From Macrocybe gigantea (lineage: Eukaryota > Basidiomycota > Agaricomycetes > Agaricales > Callistosporiaceae), in the NCBI GenBank assembly GCA_011319805.1, contig SJRY01000225.1, positions 62,001 to 126,000 on the forward strand: 64,000 nt of DNA. Direction: 5' to 3'. Below, piece by piece: positions 1 to 9,597 of the stretch (position 1 is its first letter; each line of letters starts with the position of its first letter). Position numbers and translations under genes: made by a program. A model generated the notes under the pieces. That model was not told the DNA's origin. It saw only the letters and a list, made by a program, of their open reading frames with translations, and did no database searches.

Positions 1-321
1 CTTCTTGATTCGTCGTGTCTTTAGTCCTGTTTTTTCTACTATGGCGGTATTGATGCAGGTCCTGTCTGCTCCGCTATCCACTTCTGGTGTTATCGTTGCT
101 ATTCCTTTTCGCGTTCGTATCTTCGCTGGTACTGCGAGTTCTTTTCTTTTCGGTGGTCTATCACCTCGGATGGTTCTTCTTGGTGCTTCAGGTCGCTTTG
201 CAGGAATGGTGTATTTCAGAGTATGGGATGATCTACATCCGGTATCGAAGCGAGTCTGTTTCAGCTGTATGGGTCGCGATTTAGCACCTCTTAGTCGGAC
301 CCTTCGACAAAACCCTCTTTG
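1..321 (-). CDS. pol N-terminus of gypsy copy A (partial)
   Basis: This is the start of the pol frame, -1 relative to gag, opening inside the gag 3' end. A basic linker is followed by the aspartic protease active site DSGAD at 66-80. It matches copy B residue for residue up to the window edge, which truncates it. No ATG is seen at its start, so expression would need frameshifting at 309-315. Confidence 0.75.
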
Positions 322-1412
322 TCAGAGCTTTCTTCATCCTTGTCTTCTTCGTCTTCTTCTCCTTCTTCTTTTACTTCTCTGACTCGGGATTTTCCCTTCT
401 TCTTCTTCTTGCAGTTTCGTGCGTAGTGTCCTTTCAAGCCGCAATTGAAACATGTGACGTTTGCTGCTCCTTTCCGTGGTTCCAGACAGTTTCGTGAAAG
501 GTGTCCTGGCTTATTGCAATTGAAGCAATTGTTGCTTCGTACTTTGTCGACCTCCATGGCCTGTCCTGCTCCTCGGCTCGAGTTCCCAGGTTTGCGTTGG
601 TTGTTTGTGAACTCTCCCCTCATTACATTCCTATGTTCATCAATGTTTCGCCCGATCGCTCGAACTGTCTTGATATATTCGTCTCCATCTGTTGGGAGTA
701 CAGAGATCGAGTGTACAGCTTCTGCTGTCCTCCGGTTTAAACTCTTCTCGAGTAGGAAGCGAGGTGCTGTTCCTGTCATTCCCGCTTTTCCTGCGAGGTC
801 TACGAATTCATCTAGGAATTCGTCAATGGGTCGGTTTCCTTGTCTGATGTTGAATAGTTTGCTTCCTGCTTGCGATGGTGACATGACATTGCTGAACCGT
901 GTTTCTATTTCGGTCACGAAATCGGCCCATGTGCTTTGATTAGTCGTGGTGTCAATTTTCTTTGACGCCCAGTGGGCTCCTGGTCCGTCGGTCATCCTGG
1001 ATAGTACTGCTCCAATCTTCTGTACATCGGTGAGGTCTCCATGTGCGGTTATGTAGAGTTTCATCTTCCTCCACCAAATGTCGAAAGCTGTTCGATCTCC
1101 TGTGAAGGATTTCGGATCGGCGATAATTCCCTTGTATTCTGTCGTCATTGTCTGCGGAATCTCTTCGTTGTTGTCTTGGTCTTGGTCTTCCTGTACTTGG
1201 GCCTGTTGTGCTTGGGTCTGCTGTTCTTGAATCTGCTTTTGTCTTCGTTCTTCTCTTTGTTCTTTCCAGTAATCTAGGTCAATTCCTGCGATCCTACAGG
1301 CCTGTTCAAAATCGGCCCACTCTGCGGCGGTTGGTCCGTCTGTCTTTGGTAGTCTCTTTCGCTCCCTCCACCAATAGTATTCGTTCCAGTCGCTGTCGCT
1401 TACTTTCGCCAC
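291..1412 (-). CDS. gag: Gag polyprotein of gypsy copy A
   Basis: The 373-codon open stretch is identical in protein sequence to copy B gag. It has a retrotransposon Gag core (TGDRTAFDIWW onward), a linker, then two CCHC zinc knuckles of form C-x2-C-x4-H-x4-C (CFNCNKPGHLSRNC and CFNCGLKGHYARNC), a lysine run and an acidic tail. The first in-frame ATG is at 1148. The frame continues upstream through 1431-1937 but is cut by a TAA at 1431-1433. The product would coat element RNA in virus-like particles. Confidence 0.85.
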   Translation of the reverse strand: MAKVSDSDWNEYYWWRERKRLPKTDGPTAAEWADFEQACRIAGIDLDYWKEQREERRQKQIQEQQTQAQQAQVQEDQDQDNNEEIPQTMTTEYKGIIADPKSFTGDRTAFDIWWRKMKLYITAHGDLTDVQKIGAVLSRMTDGPGAHWASKKIDTTTNQSTWADFVTEIETRFSNVMSPSQAGSKLFNIRQGNRPIDEFLDEFVDLAGKAGMTGTAPRFLLEKSLNRRTAEAVHSISVLPTDGDEYIKTVRAIGRNIDEHRNVMRGEFTNNQRKPGNSSRGAGQAMEVDKVRSNNCFNCNKPGHLSRNCLEPRKGAANVTCFNCGLKGHYARNCKKKKKGKSRVREVKEEGEEDEEDKDEESSDKEGFVEGSD

Positions 1413-1430
1413 GGTGGTGCGATTTCCTTC

Positions 1431-1937
1431 TTATGCTGTACTTCGGCGAGTTGGTCTTCTGAAGGGGTTTGGTAATTTCGTTCCTATGTGCCCCTGACTT
1501 TGGTGTCGCTCTCGTTGATTCTGTCGTACGCTCTGTGCATCGTGTCCTCTCTGTATTAGTATGTCCTCTTCTTGTACCCGACGATTGTAGTTTTCAATCT
1601 GCTGTTGTCTGAAGTTTCGGGCTTGTGTTCGTTCCTCTCTTGTCTTTTTGCAGATCGGTTCGTCCTCTTCTTCGGCAGGAAGATTCTGGTCTGACCACAG
1701 CTCTTCTAGGCTTATCCCGTATTCTCCTTCTAGTAAGAGTTCTGTAATGAGTTGTGCTGCTCCGTCACTGAAAATCTCAGTGGGTTCGTCTGTGGTGGTG
1801 AAGGCAAACTCTCTCAGGAATGCCTGTTCTTCTTCGTCGCTACTTGGTGTAGGCGTACACTCCCTCTTTCGTTTGTTCGAATTGCTAGTGTCTCTGCGGT
1901 TGGCGTGGACTGTCTCTGCGAATGGCGTGGACTGCAA
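1431..1937 (-). CDS. Gag-leader open frame, copy A
   Basis: This is a 168-codon open stretch in the same frame as gag, separated from it only by one TAA. The inferred protein is highly charged, with an acidic segment (SSDEEEQAF) and a Gln/Arg-rich end. No ATG is present in frame. The same sequence and stop occur in copy B. It could be a decayed N-terminal part of Gag or an untranslated leader. Confidence 0.45.
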   Translation of the reverse strand: MQSTPFAETVHANRRDTSNSNKRKRECTPTPSSDEEEQAFLREFAFTTTDEPTEIFSDGAAQLITELLLEGEYGISLEELWSDQNLPAEEEDEPICKKTREERTQARNFRQQQIENYNRRVQEEDILIQRGHDAQSVRQNQRERHQSQGHIGTKLPNPFRRPTRRSTA

Positions 1938-2093
1938 TGTGTAATCTACTTCTCTGAGCCAGGTGCTCTCGTCGCTCGTGCTAGTGCTTGCTGGGTCGGC
2001 GACTGCTTGTCGTCGAATGTTGATCAGGTCTTTGATAAAGCGTGACGTGGTGTGTGTGTGAGTCTGAGCGAGTCTCGACGAGGCTTAATATCT

Positions 2094-2412
2094 TGTTAGG
2101 CTAGACGAATCTTAAAGGACTCGGGCAGACTAAGTGCGAGAGTGGTTTAAGACGATGGCAAATGGAATATTAAGCCTAGCGCTACTGGTACATCTGGGAA
2201 TCCTTATATACGTTACAGTACTCGAGCACGGACCACGAACTGCGCAAATGCTGTGGACTGCGGATGAGTAAGACTAAGGAGGAGATGACTCGGAGTGACT
2301 AGGGAAGTGGAATGACTCGATGGCTGCGCACTGCGCAGTGTGATAGGGGATAAGGGATGGAGGAGAGATAAGATAAGAAATTGAATAGTCCTTTTGGGCG
2401 GCGTCTGTAACA
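2094..2412 (-). repeat. 5' LTR of gypsy copy A
   Basis: The LTR is 319 bp and runs TGTTACAG..CCTAACA on the minus strand. It carries the same TATATAAG box and AGGCTTAATAT predicted transcript start (2177-2167) as copy B. The complementary 11-nt self-priming site is at 2081-2091. Its flank at 2413-2417 (AAACT) is the complement of the flank after copy B. Confidence 0.92.
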
Positions 2413-2749
2413 AAACTGAGCAGTGCCGGATTGGCTTCTGGCACGTCTCTTCTAAATGGAAGTGGACAATACAAGCTGAAGCTCACGAGTTTGCTCGGAG
2501 CCTCGACGTCCCCCTGGGGATCCGTCCCCTCTTTACCACCGACGGCCTTCAAAAGGAGGCTGACGATGATATGCATAACACTTGGTTCCAGAATTCTGGG
2601 AACAAGAAATATATTGGTGCTTCCACGATTCGTTTTCATGAAGCAGGAAAGCCAAATTCCTATGAACGACCCTCTCGGAAGAGAATGGGCTTCATGAAGC
2701 TTGTGACAGACAATGGGCTTTATGCTTGCTGTTCACGACTTGCATGCGG
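2413..2749 (+). mobile_element. LINE fragment, RNase H region
   Basis: The fragment encodes the back part of the LINE RNase H domain (LPNGSGQYK-like and AGKPNSYERPS segments) and is broken by frameshifts. It ends at a 1.1-kb solo LTR, with GCGG (2746-2749) as the left target site. Its sequence is the exact continuation of the LINE piece at 13974-14183 across the gypsy target site AGTTT, although it now lies 11.5 kb away and inverted. Confidence 0.85.
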
Positions 2750-3875
2750 TGATAACTATCGGGTAGCACTAACCTACAAACCAACAAGGTGGAATGAAGG
2801 AAGCGTCAGTCCCTATCCGAGGCTGTATAAACTACGAGCTGTTCAAGTCACAGAGTAACCCGAGGGACTGTAGCGTGGAAGGGGGGAATGGAACGAAGTG
2901 AATATAGATGGTTTCGAGTGGATTTCGGGTTTTCGAAACAAGGCTGTTAGACTTAGCTGAATTCCCGCGCGATATCGAGGGCTTCAGTGAGGGTTTCGGA
3001 AGGGTTTCGATGATAATGACTTCCATGCGAAGCCAGAGACACTGATTTCGAGACTGAGTACGGTGGCTCCACGCGAGCGCGACACTTTGAGATCGGATAA
3101 CACAAGGACTCCACACGAGTCGTAGACTGCGAGACTGCTGAAGGACTGAGACGGTAACTTTTTCTATGTGTTACAAATGCCAAGTACATGGGTTTTTATA
3201 GATGAGAAGATCTCGAGTATCGGAATAACTGGCGAAGTTGAAACCGAGTGAGAGAATGTATCGTATGATTTCGAAAGGGTCGTTTAGTGGCTGAAACGTC
3301 GGGGAGATGTAGGTCCGTTCGAAATCTGAACATAAAGGGTGAAACAGTAGGTAAAAGAACATCCCGAAACCGGTGCCATGCGTCGTAGAATGGAACGTGA
3401 AAATAATCTAAGGAACGTAGAATGTATCAGTGAAATATGAGTCATGAATTTCGAAATGAGAGTGGATGAAATGGTAGCGCGCTCGAAATCCCTTGTTTCG
3501 AATGTACTGCGGTGAGGCAGTGTCGGGAACGCGGGAAGGCGTGAGGCGGTGCGATATCGAAAATGGTAGTAGTCTTGCCATATCGGGATCTGGAAATCGG
3601 GGGAGGCATATAGGAATAAGACTGCCTGACCGGATTGAGCGGTATAGGAAGCGCAGAATGTCCGGAATGTACGGGTGCGATGCGTTTGGCGAAGTGTCAG
3701 GGACCTGGAATGGAAGCCTCACGGAGTTGTCAACATCCCGAGTACTCGAACGAGAAGTCAGCGACTGGACTGCGGTATCATGCTGAGGGGGCCGAGTAGT
3801 GGTATGATTTCGAATGCGGGGGCGGGATTACCAAATTAGGACTTATCGGCGGTCAGCGGTGCGGAGCGCTCATCA
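2750..3875 (-). repeat. Solo LTR of the 11.7-kb gypsy family
   Basis: This 1126-bp LTR reads TGATGAGC..GTTATCA on the minus strand and is closely similar to the LTRs at 14184-15306 and 24779-25910. It splits LINE sequence and is flanked by GCGG (2746-2749) and GCAG (3876-3879), a 4-bp duplication with one mismatch. No gene is seen inside; open frames here are chance. Confidence 0.9.
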
Positions 3876-4474
3876 GCAGCCATGCCCCGATCAATGCGTA
3901 TCGGGCGCAGTTTAATTTTGTGGAGAGCGACTTATGCTCTTGCAGACGAGGGCCCGAAGACTCCGTCCATGTCATGACTCAGTGCCGCAACTGGCACAGG
4001 CCAACTGAACGCCAGTTCGATGCATTTGTGCGTCACTGGTTTATTAAGTATCTCACATCCAACAAGGCGGCGGGAGCTTTTATCCCGGATCCAGGCAGCG
4101 GGTGACTGCTGTTCTGTAGTGGAGATTGCCCAGGGCAACCTAGGCAATCCTAAAGCAGCAGGACCAGCGACCGAAGCGCTGATCGAGCACTATGCGAACT
4201 GCAAACTTCGCGACAGCATCCGTTATAGGTCCTTTTGGACCTTTTACGTGGAACTGACCACATCCGGCCCTTCGGGGCTGGGGGACAGGGCTCTAGCAAG
4301 TGAGTACGCACAAGCTCGAGTCGTGTAGCTCGAGCGCAGGCACGAGAGAGCAGGGCAGTGCAGTGCTCTATGTATTTTCCTTCAGTCTGGTTTGGATCAG
4401 ACTCGTCATATTTATAGTAGGTACCGGTGTGTATTTACAAGCGGACTGCCATCGTGCACTGCTATATAAATTGT

Positions 4475-4513
<39 letters not shown>
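3876..4513 (+). mobile_element. LINE 3' end with poly-A
   Basis: This holds the end of ORF2 (stop at 4103-4105), including the C-terminal zinc motif C-x-C..HVMTQC, then the 3'UTR ending in GCTATATAAATTGTTGATTT and a poly-A of about 31 nt at 4483-4513. It continues the piece at 2413-2749 across the solo LTR. Confidence 0.9.
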
Positions 4514-4515
<2 letters not shown>

Positions 4516-4829
4516 AGAGGAGGCTCGCATTCCCCATGGGGGAGGAGGAGCAGGGGAGTGGGATGGGCCAGCAGTAGGCTGTCCTGGGTGCGGGTTAAGC
4601 GGTGCATGACCGCTGCCACCGACGATGTTGAGCGGATCGTCGCTCATCAAAAACCTCTAGTAGACTGGTTGATTTTCAGCCGATTTTCATGATATAGGAA
4701 ACAGAAGGGCTCAAGAGTGTTAGGAACTTGGGTTTGCAACTTGATACACAATCGGCCCAGTTGATGCTGGTGTAGAATGAAGACGACGATGAGGAGGGTT
4801 GTTTACACTTATTGACAAATAGGCATTGC
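4514..4829 (-). mobile_element. LINE 5' end (5'UTR and ORF1 start), inverted
   Basis: On the minus strand the 5'UTR leads to an ORF1 start at 4647 (MSDDPLNIV, then a Pro-rich segment). It matches the LINE 5' ends at 30505-30889 and 30890-31392. It stands head-to-head with plus-strand ORF1 sequence starting near 4830, an arrangement typical of 5' inversion during target-primed reverse transcription. Confidence 0.75.
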
Positions 4830-5740
4830 AGATAAAGGTCATGCCTCTGTCTCTATGCTTGACGGGCTACAGCACCCCCTTGGAAGGCATTTGCAAGAAA
4901 TTGTCAATGCTCACCTTCCTTCTTGTGGAAAGGCGACTCAGTTCGCTGATCCTCATACCTCTCCTTCTGGTACTGTGCACCCAGAAGACTCTCGCTCGAA
5001 CATGGGTGCTTGCCCTTTGAGACTGCCTCAGAATCTGAACTGCCCTCCTCCACTGCAACCGTGGTCTTGTTCCTGAACTCCGGGTCGTGGACCGCCTCCT
5101 CCTGTCAATAGGGCCACTCACTCTGCTGCTGGCAAGTGCTCCTATGTGCAAGCCTTGGCCCAACCAGCCAATACCCCCACTGAAGCTATCGTAGCTTTGG
5201 CAAAGACCTTTCTACACCTCTCTGTGGAGAAGATCATCTCCTTGCAAAAGGAAGCAACTGGAGAGTCTTCCAGACTGCCCAAGAAGAAGGTGAAGTCCAC
5301 CTCTCATGGCCCATCCTGACGTAATATCAGGGTGACCTTTACTTTCCCTGCGGACAACACTTCTGTCACTGCTGGAACTCTTCTCTCTGCTTTCAATCAA
5401 GGGCTGACTGCTGGTAAATCCTGGATCTGATGCAAGTCCATCCAGAACCACTCTGCCTTCTTGATCTCTTGTTTGATGATGAAGGTGGCATCACCCAAGG
5501 ACCTCAGCATTTTATGGGAGTCCACACTCTGGTGTGCACCAACTGGTTCTACTGTCGAGCTCGCTATCCCTACGAGCATTTCCTATGTGAAACTGCTTGA
5601 CATACCATACTTCAACTCCAGTGGAAGTGTTATCACTGCCCAGCAAGCCTATGAGATCCTCCGAGACTCTTCATTCTTGGATCTCATCACTCTCATTGGA
5701 GTTCTACGTGTCATGCACAACTCTAAGAATTCCGATATTG
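4830..5740 (+). pseudogene. LINE ORF1 remnant
   Basis: The middle of ORF1 is recognisable from segments shared with 33037-34042 and, on the minus strand, 28326-28835 (for example EAIVALAKTF and ASPKDLSIL). It contains several stop codons and frameshifts. ORF1 proteins of this LINE class bind element RNA; this copy cannot make one. Confidence 0.7.
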
Positions 5741-5970
5741 CTCAGTCCAAGTCCATTCTGGACAATGTCCCAAAACTCTAGAGGGTATATGCCTCAGTGC
5801 ACAACCTCTTTACAGACTTCAGTCTGGTTGTCAAGCACAACAAAACTGAATTGCAGCACTTCTTGCACAATAGTAAGGATCCCCATCCTTCTATTAACTT
5901 GGGATTTGCCCCATTTATGGGCAACACTCCCTTACAGCCCAAGGATGTTTGAAAATACCTTGGGTTCTTC

Positions 5971-7164
5971 TTGGATATGCGCCTTTCCTTCAAGGAGCAC
6001 GTCCGGTTTTATGCAATGAAGGCACTGACTACTGCCAGGGCATTTCAGATGCTGGGCAATTCTGTTCAGAGCTTATCCCCTCAACAAAAGCGCATCCTTT
6101 ACTTGTCATGCATGCATCCTATTGCAACATATGGCTGTTTGCTATGGAACTTCAATGGTATGCACAATGTCACACTGTTGAAGCAGCTATGCCAGATGCA
6201 GTGTAAAGCTTGCATCTGGATTAATGGTCAGTTCTGCACCACTCTGGAGGGTGCAGCTAAAACAATGGCCTGTGTCAAGCCAATCGCCAGGTTCATCAAG
6301 CGTTTAAAAGTCAGGTCCTCTGCCTATCTTGCTAATTCCAACCTGAAGCATGCCCTCAGATCTTTAACTACCCTACCCCAGGCTGGGGGTGATCCTTCAA
6401 AGTCCAAGAATTTGGCCTCTCTATCGGACAGGCAGCACAGTGCACTCAAGTCTCTCCTCAAGGACTTGGTGGACCTTAAACCATCTAACTTTTTATCCAC
6501 AAATTATTTCGCAGATGTGAATAATCCGGGCAGGCAGCTTGTTGATGAATTCAGCAGTTGCCTTGAGATCCATAAGCTCCTTGGCAGGGATGAAGACTCT
6601 GTCAAGGCTTACTGCACATTGCTTGAACAGGCACTTTCTGAGTGCCAGATTGAGCCTAATTGTGTATATACTAGTAGTGATGGTGCCATGCCCATAAAAG
6701 CAGATACACTTAAGCAGTCTGTATATTCATTCTGGGTTTACCAGAGCAATACACTTATTTATGAAACTTGTCAGCCTGTCAGAAAAGTGACAAGCGATGA
6801 TTTGGAGCTTATTGGATTGTGTATGTCCATCCAAAAAGCTATCGCACAAGTTGGAGCTATATCCATTGTGTGCTTTCTTGACTCAATGAATCCAATCAAG
6901 CACATTATCAATTGCAACCCCCACTCTATGCAATCACATTCTATTGCCCTGTACATTTCACTGCATGCTTGGCTCTCCCAATCCAAGCTGCACCAGATTA
7001 CATTCTGGCATGTCCCTTCCCAGTGGAAGTGGGCTATTCAGGTTGAAGCATATGACTCTGTGCATGAGCTCAATGTTCCTCTGGGACTTCATCCTCTCTA
7101 TACCACAGATGCAATCTGGAAAGAGGCAGATGATAACATGCATACCTCCTGGTTCCACAACTGA
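5971..7164 (+). CDS. LINE ORF2 C-terminal part: RT thumb and RNase H
   Basis: A 397-codon open frame covers the end of RT (from about LSFKEHVRFYA), a connection region and an RNase H domain. The RNase H acidic residues are seen in SSDGAMP, in LELIGL and in CFLDSMNPI. The usual final Asp position falls in QVEAYDS. It stops at 7164, before the zinc motif present in other copies, and is a fragment of a larger ORF2. Confidence 0.7.
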   Translation: MDMRLSFKEHVRFYAMKALTTARAFQMLGNSVQSLSPQQKRILYLSCMHPIATYGCLLWNFNGMHNVTLLKQLCQMQCKACIWINGQFCTTLEGAAKTMACVKPIARFIKRLKVRSSAYLANSNLKHALRSLTTLPQAGGDPSKSKNLASLSDRQHSALKSLLKDLVDLKPSNFLSTNYFADVNNPGRQLVDEFSSCLEIHKLLGRDEDSVKAYCTLLEQALSECQIEPNCVYTSSDGAMPIKADTLKQSVYSFWVYQSNTLIYETCQPVRKVTSDDLELIGLCMSIQKAIAQVGAISIVCFLDSMNPIKHIINCNPHSMQSHSIALYISLHAWLSQSKLHQITFWHVPSQWKWAIQVEAYDSVHELNVPLGLHPLYTTDAIWKEADDNMHTSWFHN

Positions 7165-7329
7165 CACAGGCTGATCAATGCATATCAAGCATAGTTTAAT
7201 TTTATCGAGAGCGATGAATGCTCTTGCAGATGCAGGCCTGAGGACTCCATCCATGTTATAATCCTGTGATATAACTGGAACAGGCCAACTGAATGCCAGT
7301 ATGACACTGTGTGCATTCCTGCTTTATTA

Positions 7330-7475
7330 TATTAGAAATGCCCCTTCTGTCTGGAATTGTACATAGGACAGGACCTAGGCTATGCACCTAGCAATGCACA
7401 CAGCCTATGGCTGTGTCTGCAGCAATGTGCAGCCTATGGCTGCATCTGCAGCAATGCACAGTACAAGCTGTATGT
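7330..7475 (+). repeat. Partial copia LTR, cut by the gypsy LTR
   Basis: The segment begins TATTAGAAATGCCCC (TGTTAG in intact copies), includes two and a half of the 29-bp internal repeat units, and stops abruptly at CTGTATGT where a gypsy LTR begins. The missing right half would lie on the other side of the gypsy element that inserted here, which by the inversion model is copy A, outside the window. Confidence 0.85.
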
Positions 7476-7794
7476 TGTTACAGACGCCGCCCAAAAGGAC
7501 TATTCAATTTCTTATCTTATCTCTCCTCCATCCCTTATCCCCTATCACACTGCGCAGTGCGCAGCCATCGAGTCATTCCACTTCCCTAGTCACTCCGAGT
7601 CATCTCCTCCTTAGTCTTACTCATCCGCAGTCCACAGCATTTGCACAGTTCGTGGTCCGTGCTCGAGTACTGTAACGTATATAAGGATTCCCAGATGTAC
7701 CAGTAGCGCTAGGCTTAATATTCCATTTGCCATCGTCTTAAACCACTCTCGCACTTAGTCTGCCCGAGTCCTTTAAGATTCGTCTAGCCTAACA
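7476..7794 (+). repeat. 5' LTR of gypsy copy B
   Basis: The LTR runs TGTTACAGACGCC..CTAGCCTAACA and is 319 bp long. A at 7645 is G in copy A and in the 3' LTR. It contains a TATA box and predicted transcript start. Related LTRs are at 2094-2412, 13655-13973 and 23961-24280. Confidence 0.95.
7678..7721 (+). promoter_or_regulatory. LTR promoter: TATA box and predicted start of R
   Basis: TATATAAG at 7678-7685 is followed 33 nt later by AGGCTTAATAT (7711-7721). That spacing fits transcription starting at 7711. These 11 nt are exactly complementary to the site just after the LTR. Confidence 0.65.
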
Positions 7795-7796
7795 AG

Positions 7797-7807
7797 ATAT
7801 TAAGCCT
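7797..7807 (+). promoter_or_regulatory. Self-priming primer-binding site (Tf1-like)
   Basis: ATATTAAGCCT lies 2 nt after the LTR and is the perfect reverse complement of 7711-7721. No TGG-type tRNA-complementary site is seen. In Tf1 of Schizosaccharomyces the first 11 nt of the mRNA fold back onto such a site and are cleaved to prime minus-strand synthesis. Confidence 0.75.
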
Positions 7808-7950
7808 CGTCGAGACTCGCTCAGACTCACACACACACCACGTCACGCTTTATCAAAGACCTGATCAACATTCGACGACAAGCAGTCGCCGACCCAGCAA
7901 GCACTAGCACGAGCGACGAGAGCACCTGGCTCAGAGAAGTAGATTACACA

Positions 7951-8457
7951 TTGCAGTCCACGCCATTCGCAGAGACAGTCCACGCCAACCGCAGAGACAC
8001 TAGCAATTCGAACAAACGAAAGAGGGAGTGTACGCCTACACCAAGTAGCGACGAAGAAGAACAGGCATTCCTGAGAGAGTTTGCCTTCACCACCACAGAC
8101 GAACCCACTGAGATTTTCAGTGACGGAGCAGCACAACTCATTACAGAACTCTTACTAGAAGGAGAATACGGGATAAGCCTAGAAGAGCTGTGGTCAGACC
8201 AGAATCTTCCTGCCGAAGAAGAGGACGAACCGATCTGCAAAAAGACAAGAGAGGAACGAACACAAGCCCGAAACTTCAGACAACAGCAGATTGAAAACTA
8301 CAATCGTCGGGTACAAGAAGAGGACATACTAATACAGAGAGGACACGATGCACAGAGCGTACGACAGAATCAACGAGAGCGACACCAAAGTCAGGGGCAC
8401 ATAGGAACGAAATTACCAAACCCCTTCAGAAGACCAACTCGCCGAAGTACAGCATAA
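7951..8457 (+). CDS. Gag-leader open frame, copy B
   Basis: The open stretch is in frame with gag, extends upstream as far as the TAA at 7801, and ends at a TAA at 8455-8457. It has an acidic centre and a Gln/Arg-rich end and contains no in-frame ATG. A single CAA-to-TAA change would explain the stop, giving a longer Gag. The same stop is in copy A, so it predates the split of the two copies. Alternatively this is an untranslated leader. Confidence 0.45.
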   Translation: MQSTPFAETVHANRRDTSNSNKRKRECTPTPSSDEEEQAFLREFAFTTTDEPTEIFSDGAAQLITELLLEGEYGISLEELWSDQNLPAEEEDEPICKKTREERTQARNFRQQQIENYNRRVQEEDILIQRGHDAQSVRQNQRERHQSQGHIGTKLPNPFRRPTRRSTA

Positions 8458-8475
8458 GAAGGAAATCGCACCACC

Positions 8476-9597
8476 GTGGCGAAAGTAAGCGACAGCGACT
8501 GGAACGAATACTATTGGTGGAGGGAGCGAAAGAGACTACCAAAGACAGACGGACCAACCGCCGCAGAGTGGGCCGATTTTGAACAGGCCTGTAGGATCGC
8601 AGGAATTGACCTAGATTACTGGAAAGAACAAAGAGAAGAACGAAGACAAAAGCAGATTCAAGAACAGCAGACCCAAGCACAACAGGCCCAAGTACAGGAA
8701 GACCAAGACCAAGACAACAACGAAGAGATTCCGCAGACAATGACGACAGAATACAAGGGAATTATCGCCGATCCGAAATCCTTCACAGGAGATCGAACAG
8801 CTTTCGACATTTGGTGGAGGAAGATGAAACTCTACATAACCGCACATGGAGACCTCACCGATGTACAGAAGATTGGAGCAGTACTATCCAGGATGACCGA
8901 CGGACCAGGAGCCCACTGGGCGTCAAAGAAAATTGACACCACGACTAATCAAAGCACATGGGCCGATTTCGTGACCGAAATAGAAACACGGTTCAGCAAT
9001 GTCATGTCACCATCGCAAGCAGGAAGCAAACTATTCAACATCAGACAAGGAAACCGACCCATTGACGAATTCCTAGATGAATTCGTAGACCTCGCAGGAA
9101 AAGCGGGAATGACAGGAACAGCACCTCGCTTCCTACTCGAGAAGAGTTTAAACCGGAGGACAGCAGAAGCTGTACACTCGATCTCTGTACTCCCAACAGA
9201 TGGAGACGAATATATCAAGACAGTTCGAGCGATCGGGCGAAACATTGATGAACATAGGAATGTAATGAGGGGAGAGTTCACAAACAACCAACGCAAACCT
9301 GGGAACTCGAGCCGAGGAGCAGGACAGGCCATGGAGGTCGACAAAGTACGAAGCAACAATTGCTTCAATTGCAATAAGCCAGGACACCTTTCACGAAACT
9401 GTCTGGAACCACGGAAAGGAGCAGCAAACGTCACATGTTTCAATTGCGGCTTGAAAGGACACTACGCACGAAACTGCAAGAAGAAGAAGAAGGGAAAATC
9501 CCGAGTCAGAGAAGTAAAAGAAGAAGGAGAAGAAGACGAAGAAGACAAGGATGAAGAAAGCTCTGACAAAGAGGGTTTTGTCGAAGGGTCCGACTAA
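8476..9597 (+). CDS. gag: Gag polyprotein of gypsy copy B
   Basis: Gag is the structural nucleocapsid protein of the element. The first ATG in frame is at 8740 (MTTEYKGI), giving 286 residues; the frame is open from 8458. The order is Gag core, basic linker, two CCHC knuckles (near 9361-9402 and 9439-9477), Lys-rich stretch and acidic C-terminus. Only one upstream ATG (8348, out of frame, about 18 codons) lies between the predicted transcript start and 8740. The last 31 nt overlap pol in the -1 frame. Confidence 0.88.
   Translation: MAKVSDSDWNEYYWWRERKRLPKTDGPTAAEWADFEQACRIAGIDLDYWKEQREERRQKQIQEQQTQAQQAQVQEDQDQDNNEEIPQTMTTEYKGIIADPKSFTGDRTAFDIWWRKMKLYITAHGDLTDVQKIGAVLSRMTDGPGAHWASKKIDTTTNQSTWADFVTEIETRFSNVMSPSQAGSKLFNIRQGNRPIDEFLDEFVDLAGKAGMTGTAPRFLLEKSLNRRTAEAVHSISVLPTDGDEYIKTVRAIGRNIDEHRNVMRGEFTNNQRKPGNSSRGAGQAMEVDKVRSNNCFNCNKPGHLSRNCLEPRKGAANVTCFNCGLKGHYARNCKKKKKGKSRVREVKEEGEEDEEDKDEESSDKEGFVEGSD

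Larger units (their letters stand above)
1..2412 (-). mobile_element. Ty3/gypsy chromovirus copy A, 5' part
   Basis: This stretch is the reverse complement of 7476-9887 of copy B, with only one difference noticed in the LTR. It holds the 5' LTR, the self-priming site, the gag leader, gag, the gag/pol frameshift overlap and the first codons of protease. The rest of pol and the 3' LTR lie beyond the left edge. On the right it abuts LINE sequence at 2413, and the 5 bases AAACT there are the reverse complement of the 5 bases following copy B, which indicates that flanks were exchanged. Confidence 0.93.
4830..7329 (+). mobile_element. Internally deleted LINE copy
   Basis: ORF1 sequence (4830 to about 5740) is joined directly to the RT palm region (from about 5741, at QSKSILDNV), so ORF1's zinc knuckles, the endonuclease and most of the RT are missing. 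RNase H follows to 7164, and a decayed C-terminal zinc region runs to about 7320. The 3'UTR and poly-A are absent; a copia LTR begins at 7330. Confidence 0.8.

Noticed and set aside
445..939. Plus-strand protein at the left edge
   Set aside because: It is the complement of gag in copy A and appears again opposite copy B gag.
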